Origin: Desulfomicrobium sp. ZS1
GTDB lineage: Bacteria; Desulfobacterota; Desulfovibrionia; Desulfovibrionales; Desulfomicrobiaceae
Reading direction: 5' to 3'
Length of the DNA: 64,000 bases
NCBI RefSeq assembly: GCF_024204645.1
Contig: NZ_CP100351.1
Span: 1,426,001 to 1,490,000, forward strand
A program made the translations under genes and the position numbers. Shown piece by piece: positions 57,239-64,000 of this stretch. The notes beneath the pieces are model-generated. The model ran no database searches. It was given only the letters and a program-made list of their open reading frames with translations, and was not told the origin of the DNA. Within the stretch, counting starts at the first letter, position 1, and every line of letters starts with the position of its first letter.

Positions 57239-60200
57239 TCAAGAGGCCTGGGCGGTGGGTTGAACCGCTTTGTCGGCCCCTTCACCGTCCATGACCTCGG
57301 CAAAAATACAGGCAAACTGATTGCGCGCCGGCCTGAAAGCCGTGACTTGAAAACGTTTGCCGACCTGCGACGAATATTGTTCGAATTTCGAGGACTTACC
57401 GGTCAGAGCCACCTCGCCGAAAGCCTCGATCCAGAATTTTTCCGTGTCAGGCATGATTTCAAGAACGGTCTTGCCTAAAACCTGCTCGGCTTTCAGGCCA
57501 GTCATCCTCTCAAAAGCGGGATTGACGGCCAGAAAACGGTAATCCACGGGCGTGCCTTTTTCGTCGCAGATGATCTCGTGCAACGAAAATCCGTTGAACA
57601 TTTCCTGAAACAGGACCTGAAAGTCCTGCTCCGCCTGGCGTTTTTCAGTTATGTCCTCAAAAGTCGCATAGACCTGCGAAGGCATGCTCTCGCCGGGTTT
57701 GAACAAAGGCATAGCGGTTATGGAGAGCCAGATGTGCGTGTTCTTCCCGGGATGAAAGACCCCTCTCACCACCGGTCCCTCCTTGTGCCCGGTCCGCAAG
57801 GCGATCATGGCCGGGTGGTGCATTCCGGTCACTGTGGAGCCATCCTCACGGATCATCTTCCAGCGCGGGTCCATGGATGTGTTGCCCAGTATCTGGTCCA
57901 GGGTAAGTCCCAGAATGCGCCCAGCAGCGGGGTTGGCGGAGACGATGGCACCGTCTGCCGCATGGTAGACCACGCCAAGGGGGAGAGTTTCAAAGAGGGC
58001 GCGGAATTCCTCCTCACTTGTGCACAGAGCCTCCTCGCCGAGTTTTATGCGGGTAATGTCCACAAAGGAGACCAGGGTGCCGGAAAAAACCTTTGGCCCC
58101 ACGGAGTACGGCACCACCCGCATCAGATACCAGCGGCCATCCTTGGCGCGAATCTCGTGTTCGGCCATTTTCCCGCGTTTGTGTACGTTCTCGATGGCCC
58201 AGACCGGATCGATATTTTCGAGCTGGTGAGAGATATCCGCCAAGCTCCGCCCCACGTCCGTGTCCAGCACCTTGAATACATCGGCGACTTTGGGTGAAAA
58301 GCGCCTGATATCCATGTTTTCATCGAGCAGAAGTTGCCCGATCTGGCTGACGTTCAAGAGGTTGTCCACGTCGTTGTGCAGCTCGCTCAACTCCACGATC
58401 TTGGACTGGTATTCCGAATTGACCGAATACAGCTCTTCATTGGTGGATTGCAGTTCCTCGTTGGTCGATTGCAGCTCCTCGTTGCTGGCGAGGAGTTCCT
58501 CGTTGGTGGCCTGCAATTCCTCGTTGGCGGTCTCCAGTTCTTCTACCGTAGCTTGCAGATTCTCACGGGTGAACTGCAGTTCCTGCTCCAGATCGGTGAT
58601 GCGCTGCTCGGCTTCCAGAGACAGGTCATAGGCCTGAATGGCCTGTGTCTTGTCCAGAATGTCGGGCCGTGCGACCTCTTCCAGAAACACGGCTACCAGC
58701 GGTTCCTGTCCTTTTTTCTGGGGCAGGGGTAGAATCCGTAAATCCACCACTTTGAGCGCATCCATATCGCGCAGCTTGATGTTGGAGAAGCGAAGCGCCT
58801 CCTGCTTGCGGAAAACCTTCTGGATGCCGGTGGAAAGAGGGATGGCCAGATCCTTGGCCGCCATCTTGGAGATGTCCCGCGAGAGCTTGCCCGAGGGAAG
58901 CTTGAAATACCCAGTGGTGTCCCCGAAGACGTGCAGCACTTCCATCTGCTCGTTGACGACCACGGCCAGAGGAAAATTGTCCGCGCTCAAGGCTTCCAGG
59001 AATCGCTCCAGAATGCGTTCGTCATTGACGTGCGGATCCCGGCGCATCACCGGAAAACGGCTGCCCAGGTCGCGGTAGGTCGAGCCCGGAGCCTGGGGCA
59101 GTTCATGAGAATCGAGGCTGTGCTTGAACCGTCCCTTGGTGCGGTAAATCTTGCTTTTGTGATCGAGACTCTCGAAACAGTCACCCATCTCACCGATGGT
59201 TTCGCTGGTGCCGAGCAGCAAAACGCCCTGAGCATTGAGCGAAAAATTGAAAAACTCCAAAACCTTGCGCTGCAGGATCGGCTGCAGGTAGATAAGCAGG
59301 TTGCGACAGGAGATGAGGTCGATATTGGTGAAGGGAGGGTCTTTTATCAGGTTGTGCGGGGCAAAGACGACCATCTCGCGGATATTGCGCGATATCTGAT
59401 AGCTGTCCTGCTTGCGGTAGAAATACTTGCTCAGCAGCTCCTGCGGCACGTCGGCGGCGATGCTGTCGGGGTAGACCCCGTTGGCCGCGAAGAGGACAGC
59501 GTCGCGGTCGATGTCCGTGGCGAAAATTTTCAGGTCGCGGTTGATTCCGGACTGAAGCATGTATTCCTTGGCCAGGATGGCCAGGGTGTAGGCCTCCTCA
59601 CCCGTGGAGCAACCGGCGATCCAGAACCGGCTCTCCTTTCCGGCGGAGCGGTCCAGGATTTCCGGCAGCCAGCTTTCCTTCAAAAGTTCAAACACTTCCC
59701 GGTCGCGGAAGAATCTGGTCACGCCGATCAGGAATTCGCGAAACAGCGTGCCCGCCTCGCCGGGATAATTCTGCATGTAGGCCACATAGTCCCGAATCTC
59801 ATCGATGCGGTTTATGGACATGCGGCGTTCGATTCGCCGGGTCACGGTGCTGGGCTTGTAGTAGGTGAAATCCGCCTTGAACTTGTCGCGCAGGATGGCA
59901 AAAATGCGGGTCAGAGCATCCTCGTCGCTGATAACGGTCTCGGAGCGCTCGGCTTTTATGACGAAGGGGTGTTTGGCGTAGGAAAGCAATCGTTCAGGCA
60001 TTTCCTCAGGCGGCAGGATGAAGTCCACCAGGCCCGTGGAAAGGGAGGCCCGGGGCATGCTGTCGAATTTAGCCGTGCTTTCGCTCTGGACCATGACCAT
60101 GCCGCCGAATTCCTTGATGGCCCGCACGCCGCGCATGCCGTCACTGCCTGAGCCTGAAAGAATGACGGCCACCGCCTTGTCCCCCTGGTCCTCGGCCAGG

Positions 60201-60601
60201 GATCGCAAAAAAATATCGATGGGCAGGTTGATGGTGCCTTTGACGTGCTCCTGGTCGTTTAACAGCAGCTTGCCGTGAAATATGCTCAGGTTCTTCTTGG
60301 GCGGAATCAGATAGACGTTGTCCGGCAGGACCGGCATGCCCTCCTCGGCCCGAAGCACTTTCATCTTGGTTTTTTTGGACAGGATCTCGACCATAAGGCT
60401 TTTGTAGTCCGGAGACAGGTGCTGGATAACGATGAAGGCCATGCCGCTGTCCGGGGCCATGCCCGAGAAAAAAGCTTCGATGGCTTCCAGGCCTCCGGCT
60501 GAAGCTCCCACCGCCACATACAGGGATGGTTTAATCGGCGTCTGCGCGTTGGAGGCGGGGGCTGCAGGCTTCTTTTGTTTGGGGGAATACTTTTTTGTCA
60601 T
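57239..60601 (-). CDS. CheB-CheR-PAS fusion protein
   Basis: This 1120-residue protein combines a methylesterase and a methyltransferase. The CheB-like domain (about 25-215) has S34 in VAVGASAGGLEAI, H61 in IQHLSPDY and D154 in SGSGSDGMRG, so the catalytic set is complete, but the regulatory receiver of normal CheB is absent. The CheR domain (about 225-490) has WIAGCSTGEEAYTLAIL and LISCRNLLIYLQ. A coiled coil built of NEEL repeats follows (ELETANEELQATNEELLAS), then about three PAS domains. The protein ends after the last PAS, without histidine kinase or ATPase domain. Such fusions are known and usually end in a kinase. The substrates are not established. GAGG precedes the ATG. Confidence 0.9.
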   Translation of the reverse strand: MTKKYSPKQKKPAAPASNAQTPIKPSLYVAVGASAGGLEAIEAFFSGMAPDSGMAFIVIQHLSPDYKSLMVEILSKKTKMKVLRAEEGMPVLPDNVYLIPPKKNLSIFHGKLLLNDQEHVKGTINLPIDIFLRSLAEDQGDKAVAVILSGSGSDGMRGVRAIKEFGGMVMVQSESTAKFDSMPRASLSTGLVDFILPPEEMPERLLSYAKHPFVIKAERSETVISDEDALTRIFAILRDKFKADFTYYKPSTVTRRIERRMSINRIDEIRDYVAYMQNYPGEAGTLFREFLIGVTRFFRDREVFELLKESWLPEILDRSAGKESRFWIAGCSTGEEAYTLAILAKEYMLQSGINRDLKIFATDIDRDAVLFAANGVYPDSIAADVPQELLSKYFYRKQDSYQISRNIREMVVFAPHNLIKDPPFTNIDLISCRNLLIYLQPILQRKVLEFFNFSLNAQGVLLLGTSETIGEMGDCFESLDHKSKIYRTKGRFKHSLDSHELPQAPGSTYRDLGSRFPVMRRDPHVNDERILERFLEALSADNFPLAVVVNEQMEVLHVFGDTTGYFKLPSGKLSRDISKMAAKDLAIPLSTGIQKVFRKQEALRFSNIKLRDMDALKVVDLRILPLPQKKGQEPLVAVFLEEVARPDILDKTQAIQAYDLSLEAEQRITDLEQELQFTRENLQATVEELETANEELQATNEELLASNEELQSTNEELQSTNEELYSVNSEYQSKIVELSELHNDVDNLLNVSQIGQLLLDENMDIRRFSPKVADVFKVLDTDVGRSLADISHQLENIDPVWAIENVHKRGKMAEHEIRAKDGRWYLMRVVPYSVGPKVFSGTLVSFVDITRIKLGEEALCTSEEEFRALFETLPLGVVYHAADGAIVSANPAAGRILGLTLDQILGNTSMDPRWKMIREDGSTVTGMHHPAMIALRTGHKEGPVVRGVFHPGKNTHIWLSITAMPLFKPGESMPSQVYATFEDITEKRQAEQDFQVLFQEMFNGFSLHEIICDEKGTPVDYRFLAVNPAFERMTGLKAEQVLGKTVLEIMPDTEKFWIEAFGEVALTGKSSKFEQYSSQVGKRFQVTAFRPARNQFACIFAEVMDGEGADKAVQPTAQAS

Positions 60602-60655
60602 TCAAGAGACCTCGTGCCGGGGTTTGGGTGGTTTCGCGTCAAACAGTCCGAAGCG

Positions 60656-63600
60656 TCAGGGATGCATGTTTCGACTCCCGGCACGGGGAGCATGTTTTTC
60701 GATCATTCGCTGCAGGTTCTCCAGGCTGACCGGCTTGACCAGATAGTCGTCCATGCCCGAGGCGAGAAATTTTTCCCGGTCTCCGGTCATGGCGTATGCG
60801 GTCAGGGCGATGACGGGGATGTTCTTGCAGGCGGCCAGGCCGGGAGAGTTGCGGATTTCCATGGTGGCCTCCTGGCCTCCCATGACCGGCATCTGAATAT
60901 CCATGAGCACGATGTCGAAATCCCCGGTGCGCAAGAGTTTAAGAGCCTCCTGGCCATTTTCGGCCAGGGTCACCGCATGGCCGGATTTTTCCAGCAATTT
61001 GCGGGTGGCGACCTGATTGGACGGATCGTCTTCGGCCATCAGGATGCGCAGGGTTCCGGGATTTCTTTTGTCAGTCATTTTCCGCGTCTTTGCCGTGACC
61101 ATCCCCTGCGGTGCTTTGAGCGGCAGGGCAATGTGCACCTCGGTCCCCTCCCCCAGCACGCTTTCCATGTAAATGTGTCCACGCATAAGTTCGACCAGAC
61201 GCTGAACGATGGCCAGTCCGAGGCCCGCGCCCTGGTATTTGCGGGTGTAGGAACCTTCGACCTGCGCGAACGGCTTGAACAGGTCTTTGAGCTTTTCCTG
61301 CGGAATGCCGATTCCGGTGTCGTAAATGGAAAAAAGGACTCGCAGTTCATCTTCCCGGGGCGAAGAAAGCGGCGCCATCTCTAGCAGCACCCGGCCCTTG
61401 TCGGTAAATTTCAAGGCGTTGCCGACCAGGTTGAAGAGAATCTGGCGCAACCTGGCCACGCCGCCGACCAGAAGCGGGGGCAGGTCAGGATCGATGAAAT
61501 ACTCCAGATACACATTCTTTTCGGCTGCATTGACGGCAAAAAGCTCGGTCACGGCATCGCCCAATTCCTTGATGTTGAATTCCTCATCGACCACATCCAT
61601 CTTGCCCGCCTCGATCTTCGAAATGTCGAGCAGGTCTGTCAGTAGCCGTGCCAGACGGTCCGAGGACCGCATGGCCATGGAAACATATTCGTGCTGTTCG
61701 GCGTCCAGCCGTGTGGTCTGCAAAAGCTGCATGAGACCCATGACGCCGTTCAAAGGGGTGCGGATTTCGTGGCTCATGTTGGCCAAAAATTCAGATTTGG
61801 CCTGGTTGGCCGCCTGGGCCGCGTCCCTGGCCTTGATCAACTCTGCTTCAACCTGTTTTCGCTCCGTGTCGTCCCGGAATTCGACAGTACGGACCATGCG
61901 GCCCTTGTACGGTATGTTTCTGGCTTCCAGGCGCAGCGGGTATTCCTGACCGTTCTTGCGCAGGCCGACCGCTTCGTAGGGCTTCTCGTACCCGGTCAAA
62001 ATGTTCTTCATGACCAATTCCCGCGACTTTTCAGCGATAAGCAGCAGGCCGTCCATGCCGATCAATTCATCAACTGAGTAGCCGGTGATGCCGGACAACC
62101 CCTGATTGCAATCGAGAATGATCCCCTTGTCGTGGATTGATATGCCGCCGAAAGAGGCATTGTGCAGGGCCTTGAAGCGCTCTTCGCTTTCCTGCAGCGA
62201 TTTCTCGGCAAGCTTGCGATCCGTGATGTTGCGGTAAATGCCGTAGGCGCCGATGATGCGTCCGTCGATGAGAATGGGGTATCCGATGAGGGCCACGTCG
62301 AGGGGGGTGCCGTCTTTCTTGTATCGCACCGTTTCCACTTCAATGATTTCGCCTTTTATGAAAACGCGATGCGAGTATCTTCCCGCTTCGTCATGGTACA
62401 TTCCTTGGGAAACGAGATCGTTTATCTGCTTGCCGTGCACATCTTCCCATTCGTATCCGAAAAGATCAGTGAAAGACTTGTTGATCTGTAGAACGCAACC
62501 CTGATTATCGATAATGGCAATGGCCTCCGGCGAACTGTCGAACAGGTGCTGCAACATGGCTTTTTGCTTGCGCAGAGCCACTTCGGATTGCTGCCGATCA
62601 GAGATGTCGCGCATCACGGAGAGATGCAGTCCTGGCAGGAAATTCGCCACCGCGCTGTATTCAACGTTCAGGGTCGCGCCGTCCTTGCAGGTAATGCCGT
62701 ACTGTCCGAACTGGCTTCCCCTGGTCATGAACTCCCGCCACATGCCTTGGCTTTCACCTCGAAATTCCGTGGAGCCCAGGTTAAAGATGGTCAGCTGAAG
62801 AAGCTCCTCACGGCTGTACCCCGTGAGGCGACAGGCGGTGGGGTTGACGTCCGTTAGCTTACCGTCGTTGTCGGCAATCATGATGGCGTCGAGGGCGTTG
62901 TCGAAAATGGCCTTGAAAAGCGCCCGGCTCCTGCGCAGATCATCCTCGGCCTGCGTCCGGTCCACAACGGCCTGGACGCTGCTCAGGAAGGCATTGATTT
63001 GCGCCACGTCGTCCTGCCCGTAATCTCCCTTGCGATTGGAGACCGCCGCTACGGCCGTGATTTTCCCATGGGAAAAAAAGGGAACTACAAGCAGGTTGCG
63101 CAATTTCACATGGCCCTGCGGCAGCCCCTTTTTGGAAGGGTGAAACAAAGAATAATCATTCATGAGCAGCGGTTCACGGCGACGCAACGCTTCTCCCCAT
63201 ACTCCGGCCTCGGAGAATGAATAATGCAGTGGCTGGGTTTGCACGAAGCAATCCCGCATGGCGTTGCCTGACCAGGAGTGCAAGGTCATGCTCTGCTCGC
63301 CTTCATCGACGAAGCCGTAAAAACCGTGTTCACTTCCGGTCATGCGCGTGAGGGATTCGAGAATGTGGTCGGAAACCTGTTTTAGATCTGCTCCGCTCAA
63401 GGAGGACACGCTCCACAAGGCTTCAAGTCTGGCGTTGGCCGAAGATATCGCCTCTTCGGCCTGTTTGCGCTCGGTGATGTCCGTGGTGAATCCTTGGTAA
63501 TGGGAGATTTTGCCCTGCGCGTCGCGTACGGCCCTGGCGTTCCTGGACACCCAGACAATGGACCCGTCCCGCCGCTTGAACTTGCTTTCGAAGTTGACGA

Positions 63601-63865
63601 CTTCACCGTTGGCTTCAAGCAAACGCTTGAATTTATCCCTTTCGGTCGGATCGGCATAAAGCTGTGAGCCGATGTCGGTAATCGAGACAAGGACGTCCTC
63701 TGGCGAATCATAGCCTAAAATTCTGGCCCAGGCAGGGTTTACGTACAGATACCGCCCTTCGGGAGTGGAGGAGAACACGCCGATGGGAGCGCTCAGCAGC
63801 AGATCGTTCACATCCTGAAATCCGGAAAGTTGCGAGGGGGGGCGTACAGAGTGATCAGGAGCCAT
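60656..63865 (-). CDS. Hybrid histidine kinase with PAS-GAF-PAS input
   Basis: This 1069-residue soluble kinase has PAS (about 15-135), a GAF_2-like domain (145-300) similar to that of the kinase at 33123, and three more PAS domains (305-425, 430-550, 555-675). The histidine is in [15 protein letters not shown] (about 705), the ATPase domain has GAGLGLAIVQRL, and the receiver has IVLMDIQMPVMGG, where MDG has become MGG; the acceptor Asp itself is kept. The start at 63865 is preceded by CGGAG. It lies 54 bases before the CheB-CheR fusion on the same strand and is probably co-transcribed with it. Confidence 0.9.
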   Translation of the reverse strand: MAPDHSVRPPSQLSGFQDVNDLLLSAPIGVFSSTPEGRYLYVNPAWARILGYDSPEDVLVSITDIGSQLYADPTERDKFKRLLEANGEVVNFESKFKRRDGSIVWVSRNARAVRDAQGKISHYQGFTTDITERKQAEEAISSANARLEALWSVSSLSGADLKQVSDHILESLTRMTGSEHGFYGFVDEGEQSMTLHSWSGNAMRDCFVQTQPLHYSFSEAGVWGEALRRREPLLMNDYSLFHPSKKGLPQGHVKLRNLLVVPFFSHGKITAVAAVSNRKGDYGQDDVAQINAFLSSVQAVVDRTQAEDDLRRSRALFKAIFDNALDAIMIADNDGKLTDVNPTACRLTGYSREELLQLTIFNLGSTEFRGESQGMWREFMTRGSQFGQYGITCKDGATLNVEYSAVANFLPGLHLSVMRDISDRQQSEVALRKQKAMLQHLFDSSPEAIAIIDNQGCVLQINKSFTDLFGYEWEDVHGKQINDLVSQGMYHDEAGRYSHRVFIKGEIIEVETVRYKKDGTPLDVALIGYPILIDGRIIGAYGIYRNITDRKLAEKSLQESEERFKALHNASFGGISIHDKGIILDCNQGLSGITGYSVDELIGMDGLLLIAEKSRELVMKNILTGYEKPYEAVGLRKNGQEYPLRLEARNIPYKGRMVRTVEFRDDTERKQVEAELIKARDAAQAANQAKSEFLANMSHEIRTPLNGVMGLMQLLQTTRLDAEQHEYVSMAMRSSDRLARLLTDLLDISKIEAGKMDVVDEEFNIKELGDAVTELFAVNAAEKNVYLEYFIDPDLPPLLVGGVARLRQILFNLVGNALKFTDKGRVLLEMAPLSSPREDELRVLFSIYDTGIGIPQEKLKDLFKPFAQVEGSYTRKYQGAGLGLAIVQRLVELMRGHIYMESVLGEGTEVHIALPLKAPQGMVTAKTRKMTDKRNPGTLRILMAEDDPSNQVATRKLLEKSGHAVTLAENGQEALKLLRTGDFDIVLMDIQMPVMGGQEATMEIRNSPGLAACKNIPVIALTAYAMTGDREKFLASGMDDYLVKPVSLENLQRMIEKHAPRAGSRNMHP

Positions 63866-64000
63866 GTCCGGCTCCGCAATGTTGCGACATCATTACCACC
63901 ATGGTCTCCATGTGCAGGACGTTTATCAGGACAACGCAGGGGAATGACCTCAAACACGCCTCGTGCTAAAAATTCGGAAAGTTTGGCCACAATCTGCCAA
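63866..64000. other. Upstream region of the last hybrid kinase, cut by the window edge
   Basis: These 135 bases hold the ribosome site (GGAG) and presumably the promoter of the kinase gene on the minus strand. A 60-codon minus frame overlaps the kinase start in another frame and has no support. Nothing else is recognised. Confidence 0.4.

Noticed and set aside
63808-63990. 60-codon minus frame at the window end
   Set aside because: Overlaps the hybrid kinase start in another frame and shows no motif.

Overview
The window is a dense, moderately GC-rich piece of bacterial chromosome. Gene content suggests an anaerobic, respiring, motile deltaproteobacterium of the Desulfovibrionales type (Desulfomicrobium- or Desulfovibrio-like). 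The pointers are an anaerobic GlpAB with Hdr-like membrane partners carrying heme c and iron-sulfur motifs, a DHH-CBS-nucleotidyltransferase fusion, a ParA/PilZ cluster and a very high density of PAS hybrid kinases. The taxonomy is inference: no rRNA or tRNA gene was seen.

Region 1 (1-12.4 kb) is mainly housekeeping. It holds a partial DHH/CBS/tRNA nucleotidyltransferase with xerD (minus strand), folK with a small YHS protein and a transaldolase-like aldolase (plus strand), a secreted protein, a doubly degenerate response regulator/HD-GYP protein coupled to topoisomerase III, a ParA-basic protein-PilZ unit, rlmH, and a CinA-type MoCF protein.

Region 2 (12.4-26.5 kb) is a complete glycerol catabolic locus. 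A glpSTPQUV-type ABC importer and a DeoR-family GlpR lie on the minus strand. Divergently on the plus strand lie glpA, glpB, a membrane cytochrome/iron-sulfur fusion, an HdrB-like subunit and glpK. Glycerol would be imported, phosphorylated by GlpK and oxidised by GlpAB, with electrons passed to the membrane and possibly to periplasmic cytochromes. Shared TTTCGTTT-type sites in the intergenic regions are candidate GlpR operators.

Region 3 (26.5-64 kb) is a sensory island. It holds two chemotaxis blocks: cheD/cheR-like/cheB/cheY, and an mcp-cheW-receptor-like-STAS-cheY-cheA-cheR operon. Around them are six histidine kinases of PAS/GAF type plus one short kinase, a CheB-CheR-PAS fusion and an XRE-PAS one-component regulator. 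Many domains are shared between these genes, and a truncated receiver fragment survives at one gene boundary, so the island looks shaped by duplication and shuffling.

The strongest candidate for something undescribed is the soluble protein at 44816-46759. It has two divergent receptor-tip-like segments, each followed by an FHD[IL] motif that recalls the CheZ active-site helix. Its tail has six [N/D/E]V[E/D]LF pentapeptides at exact 8-residue spacing plus a seventh at the extreme C-terminus, and these resemble the NWETF-type CheR tether.
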